Source: Sphingomonas sp. PP-CE-3G-477 (GTDB lineage: Bacteria > Pseudomonadota > Alphaproteobacteria > Sphingomonadales > Sphingomonadaceae). From it: a DNA stretch of 64,000 bases. The translations under genes and the position numbers were made by a program. Under the pieces are notes generated by a model. It did not search any database and was not told where the DNA came from. It saw only the letters and a list, made by a program, of their open reading frames with translations. Positions 50,800 through 59,932 of this stretch are shown here, one piece after another. The stretch is from contig NZ_QAOF01000005.1 of NCBI RefSeq assembly GCF_003050745.1, forward strand, positions 124,001 to 188,000, read 5' to 3'. How positions within the stretch are numbered: position 1 is the first letter of the stretch; each line of letters opens with the position of its first letter.

Positions 50800-51758
50800 G
50801 CTGCAAATCCTTCGTCGAAACGGGTAATCGAGGTGAGCTGGATGGCGGCGAAACCATTGGACGTGCCGACCGTGCCGCAGCCGAGCCGGTTGTTGCCGAC
50901 CATCACCGGCACGTCGCCCGAGATGGTGATCGGGATCACGTCGCCGGGTTTCAGGTCCATCAGCATCGTCAGCTTGACGACCGGCTCGGCGAGCACCGAG
51001 CGGATCGGGAAGCGCACGTTCATCGCCGCGCGCGTCAGTTCGGTGCGCCAGGCCGGATCGGGCTCGGCAGACTTGCCGACGACCTTCGCGGTCAGCGACG
51101 GTGCATGCGGCTTCAGCGCGGAGACGGGGTAGACGAGGTCGAGGAACACCGGCTTCGCGGCGCCCGCGGCGATGCCGAAGCGCGTGACGATCATCGCGTC
51201 CTCGCCGTCGAGATCGGCGATCATCGCCGGGTTCACCTCGACGCGGGTCGGCAGGAAGTCGAACCGCGCCATCGGCTCCCACGCGGTCTTGAGCGGCGCG
51301 GCGATCATCTGGCCGATCCGCGCGACCATCGCCTCGGCCGCGGGCGAGAACTCGGTCGGCAACGTGTGCGGCGCTGCACCGGTACCGCCGAAGAACATGT
51401 CGAGCATCTCGAGCACGAACTTGCCGTCCATGATGCACAGCGCCTGCGCCATCCCCGGCGTCATGATCAGCGGCAGCCACGCGGTCAGCGCATCGCTGCG
51501 TTCCGCGCGGTAGTCGGTGAAGCGCTGGACCACCAACGGCTCGGCCCAGCAGCGGACCTCTTGGCGCAGCAACGGCTCGAACACGCCGCGCAAACCACGC
51601 GCGAACCGTGCCGAGAGATGCTGCAGCGAATGCAGGTCGCCGAACGGATTGAGCTTGGCCCCGCCCAGCACGCCCTGATGCAGCACGCCGTCCTTGGGCG
51701 CGCCCGAGCGATCCCGGTCGCGTCGCTCGCGTGTCTTTGCTGAGGCCTCGTTAACCAT
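50796..51758 (-). CDS. fliM: flagellar motor switch protein FliM, lacking the usual CheY-binding start
   Basis: A 320-residue C-ring protein. The middle CheC-like domain (about 40-235; LSARFARGLRGVFEPLLRQE, MFFGGTGAAPHTLPTEFSPA) and the C-terminal SpoA domain (about 240-315; LTMLMDLKPGDVIPITISGD) are present. The normal N-terminal peptide (LSQxEIDALL), which binds phosphorylated CheY, is not seen. The protein begins MVNEASAKTRERRDRDRSGA instead, basic and unlike it. No in-frame upstream start adds it, as fliL ends three bases before. Switching may use another contact. Confidence 0.88.
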   Translation of the reverse strand: MVNEASAKTRERRDRDRSGAPKDGVLHQGVLGGAKLNPFGDLHSLQHLSARFARGLRGVFEPLLRQEVRCWAEPLVVQRFTDYRAERSDALTAWLPLIMTPGMAQALCIMDGKFVLEMLDMFFGGTGAAPHTLPTEFSPAAEAMVARIGQMIAAPLKTAWEPMARFDFLPTRVEVNPAMIADLDGEDAMIVTRFGIAAGAAKPVFLDLVYPVSALKPHAPSLTAKVVGKSAEPDPAWRTELTRAAMNVRFPIRSVLAEPVVKLTMLMDLKPGDVIPITISGDVPVMVGNNRLGCGTVGTSNGFAAIQLTSITRFDEGFAA

Positions 51759-51761
51759 GCC

Positions 51762-52385
51762 TCACTGAACAACGAAACTGGTAAAGTAAACGTTACCGAT
51801 GCCGCCGAAGCCTTCCTTCTGCTTCAGCGTATCGTTGATCGATTTGGCGAGTCGGACCTGCAATTGGCGCTTGCCGTCGCTGCTCATCACCTGCTCCTCG
51901 GTGGTGTCGCCGAGCGTCATCAGGATGGCCGAACGGACCGCGATATCGTTGGTTTTCAGGTTGGTGATGACGGTGTCGTCATACGGTGTCGAAACCGCGA
52001 TCCCGACCTGGACGAAGTGCACCGAATTCTGGAGATTGGACATGAAATCCTTCTCCATCGGGTAGTAGGTCGAGGCGTATTTGTCGCCCCCCTGCCCTTC
52101 CGGGGTCTTCATGCCGTGGTTTTCGGGCGCTGCGTCCTCGCCACCATGACCGCCGCCTTCGCCGCCATCGGGAGCATGCTTCTGCTCGCTCTTGGGGAGG
52201 AGTTTGGGCTTGCCGTCGTCGACCTCGGCATGGCCGCCACCGAACAGTCCGGCGCTGCTGGCATAGACGCCCGCACCGATGCCGCCGCCGACGAGCACCA
52301 GCAGCGCGACGCCGCCGATCAGCATCGTCTTCATCTTGCCCTTTTTCTTCGGGGCCGCGTCCGCAGTATCTTTCTTGTCGCTCAT
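51762..52385 (-). CDS. fliL: flagellar basal body protein FliL
   Basis: A 207-residue inner-membrane protein with a Lys-rich cytoplasmic start, one span (MLIGGVALLVLVGGGIGAGV), a His/Gly/Glu-rich linker (about 50-95; HAPDGGEGGGHGGEDAAPEN) and the periplasmic stomatin-like domain (YYPMEKDFMSNLQNSVHFVQ, VRLAKSINDTLKQKEGFGGI). FliL supports stator function around the motor. It stands between fliK and fliM, three bases before fliM. Confidence 0.9.
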   Translation of the reverse strand: MSDKKDTADAAPKKKGKMKTMLIGGVALLVLVGGGIGAGVYASSAGLFGGGHAEVDDGKPKLLPKSEQKHAPDGGEGGGHGGEDAAPENHGMKTPEGQGGDKYASTYYPMEKDFMSNLQNSVHFVQVGIAVSTPYDDTVITNLKTNDIAVRSAILMTLGDTTEEQVMSSDGKRQLQVRLAKSINDTLKQKEGFGGIGNVYFTSFVVQ

Positions 52386-52401
52386 ATCAGGGTCCTTCGG
52401 G

Positions 52402-54378
52402 TCAAGCGATTCGGGTGTTTTCGGTGGGGTCTGCGATCACGGCGGATACCGCGGTCGCGCGATTCGGGGCGTTCGTGGTTGCCGGTGCGCGCTGCTGGCT
52501 GGAACCGGCGTTGCTGCCCGTGTTGCCATCGCCGAGCATGGCTTGCCCGAGCTTCAGCCCTCGCGCTTCGGCCAGCGCGGCCAGCCGCGGCTGCGCATCG
52601 GCGAGCAAGGTCCGCGTCGCAGGCTGTTCGGCGTTGAAGTGGACGTGGACAGTGTCGCCATCTTTCCTCATCGACACGTCGATCGCGCCGAGCGCATCGG
52701 GGATCAGGCGGATCCGCGTGTCGGTCGCGTTGGCGGCGTCGCGGAGCATGTCGATGCGTTCGATCATCGCGTGCGGCCAGCGCTCCTGCCGCATGTCCAG
52801 CGCGGCATGCTGCGCCGTCGCGGGTGGGCTCTGCACGAGCGGTGCAGGGGCAGTCGAGCCGAGCACGGACTCGAGCGATCCCGTCTTCGCTTCGGTGTCG
52901 TCACGCGCCTTGGAGGCCACCTGGATCGCCGCGCCGAACACCTGAGCCGCCGACGCGACCGTGCCGGGTTGCGGTTGAACCGCACCGGGCTGCGCCACCG
53001 CAAGCGCGACCGGTGCCGTCGCCTCGGTCGCGGTCCAGCGCGGCGTGCCGACCACGGGGGGGGCCGCCGTCATTATCGGCATGGCGTCTGCCGAGGCGTC
53101 GGTCGGCACCGGACTGCGACCTGCCACCGTGCCATATCCAGCACTCGCCGGCATCGCGAACGGGACCGACGAGCCCATCTGGACTGGCGACACCCTCTGC
53201 ACCTCCGTCATGGCCGCACCGAGGGGTGCCTCAGCGATCGGCGGCGGTGGCGAGGCGAGTACCCCCATGAGCGGTTGGGTGATCTGGCCGCCTTGGCCCG
53301 AAGTCCTCGCCATAGGCTTCGCCGTGCTTCCGGCTTTCACGAACTCCGGGACCTGCGAGGTAAGGAGCGTCGTGTTCGGGGCAACCTCGCCCACATGCGC
53401 GGGCAGCGGCAGGCTTGCGACCGGCGGCGCGACTGCACTGCCGCCGGGCATTTTTGCAAGCAGGTGCGGCGTATCCGGTAGCGCCTGATCGTGAGGCATC
53501 CGGCCAAGCAGGGGCGGGTCGGCCAAGGCTAGGCGGGGCGCTACGGCAGGCACCGGCTCAGCCATTGCCGCGCTCCCGCCCGACGGCAGGTTCGCCGAAC
53601 GCTTCGATGCGGCGCGGGTCGCGGCCCCAGTCGGTTCGTCCGGCGAAGCACGCCCGTTCGGAAGGTCGGGACTATTCATCGCCCCGCGAGCCGCTTGCCT
53701 GTTCGCCGCCGGCTTGAGCGCGGCTTCAGGGGATGCCGCAACGACGCCACCAGGGCTCGAGCGGGTGGGAGATGGCGTGGCTGCCGCGACGACCTCGGGG
53801 CTCGCGGTGTCGGCAACTGCGGGGGCGACGAGCAAGGGCTGCGTAACTTGGTCGTGTCGCGGTACTTCAGTAGGAGGCGCCTTGGTTGGCTCGGAACGTT
53901 CGGCAAGTACCAGATCGTCCGTTTCCACGCCTTGTTCGCTTCGGGATGAACGGGGAGGGCGTGCGCCAAGTGCCTGCCGCCCAGCGGTGAGAGCCGGGCG
54001 TACGGGGACCGGCACCGCGACCGTCGCGGGTAGAAGCGCGGCGTCCGGTATTACCGGTGACGCGTCCGGCTTGGCGGCCACGGGTTGGGGCGTCATCGCG
54101 GCCTGCCACGAGACCGCGCCGACGCCGGCAAGAGCCGCGATCGGCAATCCGTTGCCGGTCGCGGCCCAGTCCTGCCGGGTAGAGGACGGCGATTGGAGAT
54201 CGGGCGGCACGTCCCCGGTCGTCGCAGCGGGGGGCGCATCGTCGCTGGCCTGCGCAAAGGACTCCGCGAAACTGCCCGCTCCACCGCCTGCGACACCGCC
54301 CGCGACACTGCCCGCCTGTGGCGTCGTGGTCGCTCGCAGGGTTGGGGACGTCGGAGAAAGGGTCGCGGTCTGGATCAT
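52402..54378 (-). CDS. fliK: flagellar hook-length control protein FliK
   Basis: A 658-residue ruler protein. The N-terminal 540 residues are low in complexity, rich in Pro, Ala, Ser and Val, as expected for an extended secreted ruler. The C-terminal Flg_hook domain is visible as IRLIPDALGAIDVSMRKDGD, VHVHFNAEQPATRTLLADAQ and RGLKLGQAMLGD. It is exported during hook growth and switches FlhB specificity. A GTG at 54411 directly after the fliJ stop is an alternative start (11 residues longer). Confidence 0.85.
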   Translation of the reverse strand: MIQTATLSPTSPTLRATTTPQAGSVAGGVAGGGAGSFAESFAQASDDAPPAATTGDVPPDLQSPSSTRQDWAATGNGLPIAALAGVGAVSWQAAMTPQPVAAKPDASPVIPDAALLPATVAVPVPVRPALTAGRQALGARPPRSSRSEQGVETDDLVLAERSEPTKAPPTEVPRHDQVTQPLLVAPAVADTASPEVVAAATPSPTRSSPGGVVAASPEAALKPAANRQAARGAMNSPDLPNGRASPDEPTGAATRAASKRSANLPSGGSAAMAEPVPAVAPRLALADPPLLGRMPHDQALPDTPHLLAKMPGGSAVAPPVASLPLPAHVGEVAPNTTLLTSQVPEFVKAGSTAKPMARTSGQGGQITQPLMGVLASPPPPIAEAPLGAAMTEVQRVSPVQMGSSVPFAMPASAGYGTVAGRSPVPTDASADAMPIMTAAPPVVGTPRWTATEATAPVALAVAQPGAVQPQPGTVASAAQVFGAAIQVASKARDDTEAKTGSLESVLGSTAPAPLVQSPPATAQHAALDMRQERWPHAMIERIDMLRDAANATDTRIRLIPDALGAIDVSMRKDGDTVHVHFNAEQPATRTLLADAQPRLAALAEARGLKLGQAMLGDGNTGSNAGSSQQRAPATTNAPNRATAVSAVIADPTENTRIA

Positions 54379-54411
54379 TCGGGCACTCGGGTTCGGGCGT
54401 GTGCCCGTCAC

Positions 54412-54837
54412 TCAGCAAGGATCGTGCCGAACCTTCCGGAACGCCGGTGCATCTTCCATTTCGCGGATCGCCTTCAGCACCGCATCGGCGTCTGCGCGGG
54501 CAAGCAGCTTTTCCACCGCGCTCTGATCGCGCTTGGCAGCGCGGGTCGCTTCGGTCGCGCGTTCGACATGGCGCTCGGCAGCGCGGACGCGTTCGACTGC
54601 GGCGGTGGCGGACTGGTGCAAGCGTTCGCGGTAATGCGCCGACGCCCCCAGCGACACCGCGGCAAGCGTCTCGTGGACCGGCGCGACCGCTTCGGCGAGC
54701 AGCGCGATACGCCCGGACAAGAGCTGTTCGCTGGCGAACTTGTCGTGCGCGCGCGCTTCGTCGGCGCGGGTCAGGCCGAGCTGAAGCGTGCGGACGCGGT
54801 GGATGCGCGCCAGCGTCTTGCCGCGGGCATCCGCCAT
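54412..54837 (-). CDS. fliJ: flagellar export chaperone FliJ
   Basis: A 141-residue coiled-coil protein, helical throughout (RIHRVRTLQLGLTRADEARA, RIALLAEAVAPVHETLAAVS, VERVRAAERHVERATEATRA). FliJ fits into the FliI ring like the gamma subunit of F-ATPase and escorts export substrates. Its sequence is too diverged to be named alone; size, coiled coil and position right after fliI support the call. One base separates it from the fliI stop. Confidence 0.75.
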   Translation of the reverse strand: MADARGKTLARIHRVRTLQLGLTRADEARAHDKFASEQLLSGRIALLAEAVAPVHETLAAVSLGASAHYRERLHQSATAAVERVRAAERHVERATEATRAAKRDQSAVEKLLARADADAVLKAIREMEDAPAFRKVRHDPC

Positions 54838-54838
54838 C

Positions 54839-56164
54839 TCAGCCGCCGAACACGCCGGTCAGCTCGGCGACCGCGTCGTTCAGCGAGACGTTCTCGTCGG
54901 CGTCCTGGCGGATATATTCCATGACTGCCGGGTGGCACGCGATCGCCGCGTCGATCGCGGGATCGGCACCGTGGCGATAGGCGCCCATCAGCACGAGATC
55001 GCGGTTTTCCTCATAGGTGGCGAGGTGGCGGCGGAGCGTCCGTGCGGCCTTCGCATGCGGCGCGTCGACGATATCCGTCATCACGCGGCTGACCGACGGG
55101 CCGATGTCGATCGCGGGATAGACCCCGCGCTCGGCGAGATGGCGGTTGAGGACGATATGGCCGTCCAAGATCGAGCGGGCGGAGTCGACCACCGGATCGT
55201 TGCCGTCGTCGCCATCCGCCAGCACCGTGTAGATCGCGGTGATCGAGCCGCCGGTGTGGACGTCGACGCCCGCGCGCTCGATAAGGTTCGGCAGCATCGC
55301 TATTGCGCTGGGTGGGTAGCCTCTGGCCGACGCCGGCTCGCCGAGCGCGAGGCCGATCTCGCGACCGGCATGCGCGACGCGGGTCAGCGAATCCATGATG
55401 AGCAGGACCTTCTTGCCCTCGTCGCGGAAGGATTCGGCAATCGCGTGCGCCCGCAGCGCGCCGCGGATGCGGAGCACCGGCGAATGGTTGGCGGGGACGG
55501 CGACGACCACCGAGCGCTTGCGCGCCTCGCCAGCGACCTTGGTTTCGAGGAAGTCGGCGACTTCGCGGCTGCGCTCGCCGATCAGGCCGATCACGATCAC
55601 GTCGGCCTGCGCGGCGCGGACGATCATGCCGAGCAGCACCGACTTGCCGACGCCCGAGCCCGCCATGATGCCGACGCGCTGGCCTTGGCCGATCGTCAGC
55701 AGGCCGTTGATCGCGCGCACACCGACGTCGAGCGGTTCGAGCACGCGGCCACGATCGAGCGGCGACTGGAGCTTGCCTGCGAGCGGCCAGCGCCCGGCGC
55801 CGCGGATCGGGCCGAGGCCGTCGATTGGCTTGCCGGCGCCATCGACGACGCGACCGAGCATGGCAGCCCCGACTTCGGCCTCCCCCGGCGCGCCGATCGG
55901 CTTGACCGGTGCGCGCGGAAGAAGGGCCGCAGCGCCGCCGAGGTTCATCATCAACGTGCGGCCGTTGCGAAAGCCGATGACTTCCGCCTCGACGCTCGTC
56001 GCGCCTTCGCCGACCTGGCAGACGGTGCCGACGGGTAGCGTGAGGCCGACCGCCTCCATGAGCAGCCCGTCGAACGAGGCGAGGCGGCCGGAGACCTTTG
56101 GCTTGGCGACGAAATCGGCGTTGGAGAGGGTTTCGAGATAGTCGGCGGTAAATCGGTTCAGCAT
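54839..56164 (-). CDS. fliI: flagellar export ATPase FliI
   Basis: A 441-residue hexameric ATPase that powers unfolding and early export of substrates. Walker A is GSGVGKSVLLGMI (GIMAGSGVGKSVL), the Walker B lies in KVLLIMDSLTRVAHAGREIG, and the arginine region is FPSLIE-like LPNLIERAG. The N-terminal beta domain and the helical C-terminus are complete. The ATG at 56164 (MLNRFTADYLETL) overlaps the fliH stop by 7 bases; the longer frame adds fliH-overlapping residues. Confidence 0.93.
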   Translation of the reverse strand: MLNRFTADYLETLSNADFVAKPKVSGRLASFDGLLMEAVGLTLPVGTVCQVGEGATSVEAEVIGFRNGRTLMMNLGGAAALLPRAPVKPIGAPGEAEVGAAMLGRVVDGAGKPIDGLGPIRGAGRWPLAGKLQSPLDRGRVLEPLDVGVRAINGLLTIGQGQRVGIMAGSGVGKSVLLGMIVRAAQADVIVIGLIGERSREVADFLETKVAGEARKRSVVVAVPANHSPVLRIRGALRAHAIAESFRDEGKKVLLIMDSLTRVAHAGREIGLALGEPASARGYPPSAIAMLPNLIERAGVDVHTGGSITAIYTVLADGDDGNDPVVDSARSILDGHIVLNRHLAERGVYPAIDIGPSVSRVMTDIVDAPHAKAARTLRRHLATYEENRDLVLMGAYRHGADPAIDAAIACHPAVMEYIRQDADENVSLNDAVAELTGVFGG

Positions 56165-56895
56165 TTGGGCACCGGCACGCGGTCGATCGCCTGCGCCAAT
56201 TGATCCAGCCACAATTCCGGACCGTCCTCGACGATCGTCGACGCGCTTTCGAGCACGAAGCTGCCGCGCGCCACGCCCGGATCGCCGGCTGCGAAGATCG
56301 TCTTCGGCAGGCGGCCGTCGAGCAGCGCGACGTCGTCCGGGTGGACGCGGAGCAGCGCGGATTCGGCGGAGTCGGACAGGAGTTCGGCGGCGGTCTCGAT
56401 CCGGCCGGCGAGGACGTCGGGGGCGATACCGACTTCACCGACAAGTTTCGAGACTAGGAACAGCACGGTTTGGCGCAGCTGGGCGGCGACATGCTCGCGG
56501 TCGATCCGGTCTCCGCCGAGCGCGGCGGCGAGGTCGCCGAGCAGCGCGCCGTCGCGTGCGGCCGTCTCCTGCGCGGCGGCAGCGGCAGCGGCAAGACCCT
56601 CCGCGTAGCCGGCGGCATGCGCGTCGGCGAGCGGATCGATGAACGACGATTCGCTGACCGGGTCGAGCGGATCCCAGCCGGCGGTCGGGTTCACGTCCTT
56701 GTCCGCGGGGCTGAAATGCTTCGGGGCACTCGGCTCCGAAGTAAAGTTCGGGGACGCGACATTGGTCGGCCGCGCTGCCACACGCTCGCGAATATCCGCC
56801 GCGGCGAACCCAGAGGGCGGCGCGAACGCGCTCGCCAGGATGTGCGCGGTCGTCGTGTGGCGCGACGCGAAGCCTGCGGTGAAGCCGTTAGACAT
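56158..56895 (-). CDS. fliH: flagellar assembly protein FliH
   Basis: A 245-residue regulator of FliI. The N-terminal 90 residues are Pro/Ser/Ala-rich and disordered. A helical middle with Gly-spaced repeats (AHAAGYAEGLAAAAAAAQET) precedes the C-terminal FliH/YscL domain (about 125-240; LRQTVLFLVSKLVGEVGIAP, LLRVHPDDVALLDGRL). It docks FliI to FliN at the C-ring. It overlaps fliG by 8 bases. Confidence 0.85.
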   Translation of the reverse strand: MSNGFTAGFASRHTTTAHILASAFAPPSGFAAADIRERVAARPTNVASPNFTSEPSAPKHFSPADKDVNPTAGWDPLDPVSESSFIDPLADAHAAGYAEGLAAAAAAAQETAARDGALLGDLAAALGGDRIDREHVAAQLRQTVLFLVSKLVGEVGIAPDVLAGRIETAAELLSDSAESALLRVHPDDVALLDGRLPKTIFAAGDPGVARGSFVLESASTIVEDGPELWLDQLAQAIDRVPVPKC

Positions 56896-57898
56896 AATCG
56901 TCTTCCCCCCCGCCCATCTGGATCGTGCCGTCCTTCGCGAGGCCGCGCGCGATCGCGATCATCGCCTTCTGTGCCTCGAGCACTTCGGCGAGCTTCATCG
57001 GCCCGCGTGCCTCCATCTCGTCGCGGATGCCATCGGCGGCGCGCGCCGACATGCAGCCGAGGAAACGGTTGCGGATCGTCTCGTCGACGCCCTTCAGCGA
57101 CTTGGTCAGGATCTCGCTGTCGACGTTGCGGATCAGCGTGCCCAGGTTCTTGTCGTCGAGTTCGAGCAAATTGTCGAAGACGAACATCGCCTCCTCGATC
57201 GCCTTGGCGACGTCGCGGTCGATCTTGAACAGTTTCGGCATCACGCGCTGTTCAGTCGCTTTGCGCGCGCCAGACAGGATCTTCGCCGCCTCGCGCGTGC
57301 CGCCCAACGTCACGCCGGCGCCGGTCGAGCCCGTGCTGGTGCGGTTGGCGAGCAAGGTGCGCAGCGTATCGACCGCCTCGGGGGTGATCGGCCCAAGCCG
57401 CGCGATGCGGTGGAGGATGTCGGGCTGCACCGCGTCGGGCAACAGCTCGAGCACCTGGCCGCCGACCGATGCGTCGAGGTTGGCGATCAGCACCGCGGCG
57501 ATCTGCGGATGCTCCTTCTCGATCATCGCCGCGATCTCGGGCGCGTCGAGCCAGTCGAGCAGTTCCAACTCGCACGCGGCCTCGGCCGGCGTGATCCGCG
57601 CGAGCACGCTCTCGGCCTTTTCGCGGCCGAGCGCGCGGTTCATCACCGCTTCGATCTTGGGACGCGGATCGAACCCGATCGCGGTCCGCTCGCGCGCGCG
57701 ATCGACGAAATCGTCGAGCACGTCCTCGACCTCCTGCTCCGACACGTCGGCGACCTTGAACATCGCCGCGCCAAGCTGGCGAACTTCCTCCGGCTCGAGC
57801 TTCTGGAGGATGGCCGCGGCCTCCTCCTCGCCGACGAGCATCATCAGCACCGCGGCGCGCTCGACGCCGGTGTAGGTTCGGATGGCGACTTCGCTCAC
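56888..57898 (-). CDS. fliG: flagellar motor switch protein FliG
   Basis: A 336-residue rotor protein. The N domain begins GVERAAVLMMLVGEEEAAAI, the middle armadillo part has LLDWLDAPEIAAMIEKEHPQ (the EHPQ motif), and the C domain has the torque helix with charged residues as LFVFDNLLELDDKNLGTLI-like sequence (MFVFDNLLELDDKNLGTLIR). All three domains are complete. It overlaps fliF by four bases (ATGA). Confidence 0.94.
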   Translation of the reverse strand: MSEVAIRTYTGVERAAVLMMLVGEEEAAAILQKLEPEEVRQLGAAMFKVADVSEQEVEDVLDDFVDRARERTAIGFDPRPKIEAVMNRALGREKAESVLARITPAEAACELELLDWLDAPEIAAMIEKEHPQIAAVLIANLDASVGGQVLELLPDAVQPDILHRIARLGPITPEAVDTLRTLLANRTSTGSTGAGVTLGGTREAAKILSGARKATEQRVMPKLFKIDRDVAKAIEEAMFVFDNLLELDDKNLGTLIRNVDSEILTKSLKGVDETIRNRFLGCMSARAADGIRDEMEARGPMKLAEVLEAQKAMIAIARGLAKDGTIQMGGGEDDYV

Positions 57899-59568
57899 TT
57901 GGCGTCCGCCTTGATCATGTCGCGCACGGCCAGCGCGGCGCGCGTCGGATTGTCGCGGGTGAAGCCGCGGACCGCGCCGATCCGGTCGTCATAGCCACGC
58001 GTGTTCTCGAGCTGGTCGAGGCTGACGGGCGGCGCGACACCGATCCCGGCTGGCGCGCCCTCGCCATCGACTTCGCCGATCGGCTGGCCGAAGGCAGGAC
58101 GCGTGGTGGCATCCTCGCGCTTCTTCATCAGCGCCTTGGCGATCGGGCGGACGCCGAGCAGCAGCACCAGCAGCGCGATCAGGATCGCGGTGCCGTTGCG
58201 CGCGAGCACCGGCAGCCAAGCGTTGTCGTACCAGGCGGGGCCGGCAGCGGCATCGGTGGCGCCCGCGAACTTGCGGCTGATGACCGTAACGTTGTCGTTG
58301 CGCGCCTGATCGAAGCCGACCGCGCTCTTCACGAGATCGCTGATCTGGTTGATCTCCATCGCGGTGCGGCGGCCCTTGTCGGGATCGCGGAGCAGGACGG
58401 CGACCGAGAGACGCTTGACCCCGCCGGGCGTGGCGCGCGTGACCGACACTTCGCGGCCAAGGTCGTAGGCGCGCTGATACTGGTCGGACTGCTTCATCGC
58501 GTCGGGGGCAGGGCCGCCGGCGACCGGCTGCGCACCGGTGTTGCCGGTCGCCGGCTGCGGCGTCGACAGCGTGCTTGCGGCAGGCGGCGTGTTGCTCAGC
58601 GCGCCCGGAATGCCGCCTGGAGCAGCGCCCGCGCCGTCCTTCTGGTTGCCGGTCCAGTTGCCCGTCTCGGCGCGCAGCACGCCCTGCTTCTCATAGCTTT
58701 CGCGCGTCGCCTGGCTTTCGTCGAGATTGACGTCGGCCTGCACTTCCGCGGTGAAATTGCCTGCGCCGACGAGCGGCGTGAGCAACGCGATCAGCTGGGT
58801 CCGATACTTGTCCTCGACGCGGCGCTGGATATCGATCCGCGCGTCGCTGGCTGCACCCGCGCCGTCGTTGCCGCCGGCCTTGGTGAGCAGTGCGCCCATC
58901 TGGTCGACGATCGTCACCGCCTCGGGCTTCATGCCCGGCACCGACGAGGCGACGAGGTTGATGATCGAGCTGACCTGCGCATCGCTCAGCGACCGGCCAC
59001 CCTGCAACTTCAGGATCACCGAGGCGGAGGGCGCGGCGTTGTCGCGCACGAACACCGAGGCTTCGGGCATCGCGAGATGCACGCGCGCCTCGGCGACCGC
59101 GTCGATCTCCTCGATCGACTTCGCCATCTCGGACTCACGCGCCTGGCGGAGGCGTTCGCCTTCAACCGCGCGTGAAACGCCCATCGGCAACTGGTCGAGG
59201 ATCGCATAGCCGCCGGGCGCCGCTTTCGGCAGGCCCTGGCCCGCGAGCAGCATTTTCGCGCGGCTGTAATCGTCCTCGCCGACGGTAAGGGCGCCGGTGC
59301 CTTCGTCGATATGGCTCTTGATGTTGGCCGTCGTCAGCGCGGACGTGACCGCAGCCTTGTCGGAATCGGGCAGGCCGCTGAACAGCGTCTTCTGCGTCGG
59401 CGTCGACAGGCTCATCCACGCAAGCGCGGCGGCAGCGATGAGTCCGACCATCAGCGCCATCGGCAGCGAGCGACGGACCGCCGGCTGCGCGAACGCGCCC
59501 TTGATCTGCTGGAGGGGATTGGCGAACCGTTCGGTCGCGCCGGATGTGGGGATGAGTGCGGTGCTCAT
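57895..59568 (-). CDS. fliF: flagellar MS-ring protein FliF
   Basis: A 557-residue membrane protein forming the MS ring. Two spans (LPMALMVGLIAAAALAWMSL near residue 40 and LARNGTAILIALLVLLLGV near 450) frame the periplasmic ring-building motifs (LFSGLPDSDKAAVTSAL, ARVHLAMPEASVFVRDNAAP, SSVPGMKPEAVTIVDQMGAL). The C-terminal FliG-binding tail ends AVRGFTRDNPTRAALAVRDM. A Gly/Pro/Ala-rich loop (about 310-360) is long but common. One base separates it from fliE. Confidence 0.94.
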   Translation of the reverse strand: MSTALIPTSGATERFANPLQQIKGAFAQPAVRRSLPMALMVGLIAAAALAWMSLSTPTQKTLFSGLPDSDKAAVTSALTTANIKSHIDEGTGALTVGEDDYSRAKMLLAGQGLPKAAPGGYAILDQLPMGVSRAVEGERLRQARESEMAKSIEEIDAVAEARVHLAMPEASVFVRDNAAPSASVILKLQGGRSLSDAQVSSIINLVASSVPGMKPEAVTIVDQMGALLTKAGGNDGAGAASDARIDIQRRVEDKYRTQLIALLTPLVGAGNFTAEVQADVNLDESQATRESYEKQGVLRAETGNWTGNQKDGAGAAPGGIPGALSNTPPAASTLSTPQPATGNTGAQPVAGGPAPDAMKQSDQYQRAYDLGREVSVTRATPGGVKRLSVAVLLRDPDKGRRTAMEINQISDLVKSAVGFDQARNDNVTVISRKFAGATDAAAGPAWYDNAWLPVLARNGTAILIALLVLLLGVRPIAKALMKKREDATTRPAFGQPIGEVDGEGAPAGIGVAPPVSLDQLENTRGYDDRIGAVRGFTRDNPTRAALAVRDMIKADAK

Positions 59569-59569
59569 G

Positions 59570-59932
59570 TCAGACCGGCATGCTCATGATATCCTTGTAG
59601 GCGGACAGCAGCTTGTTGCGGACCTGCAACGTCGCCTCGAACCCGACCGACGCCTGCTGGCGGGCGAGCATCACTTTCGCGATGTCGACCGTCTCGCCGC
59701 GCTCATAGCTTTCGCTGAGCTTGGCAGCCTGCGTCTGGCCGTCGTTGATGCTCTTCAGCGCGGTTTCCATCGTGTCGACGAAGCTGGTCGGCTTGACCGT
59801 CTCGGTCGGCGAGACGTTCCCCGCCGCCCCAGCACGCGACAGCGCCTGGTTGCGTTCGAGGATCTGCGAGCGCAGCGCCATGACGCGGTCGACGCTCATC
59901 GCGCCGCCGCCTACTCCACTGACGCCGCTCAT
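59570..59932 (-). CDS. fliE: flagellar hook-basal body protein FliE
   Basis: A 120-residue rod-junction protein between MS ring and rod. The conserved end is FVDTMETALKSINDGQTQAA, then GETVDIAKVMLARQQASVGF and LQVRNKLLSAYKDIMSMPV. Start at 59932 overlaps the regulator stop by four bases; a second ATG at 59899 is in frame. It is the first structural gene in the run. Confidence 0.92.
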   Translation of the reverse strand: MSGVSGVGGGAMSVDRVMALRSQILERNQALSRAGAAGNVSPTETVKPTSFVDTMETALKSINDGQTQAAKLSESYERGETVDIAKVMLARQQASVGFEATLQVRNKLLSAYKDIMSMPV

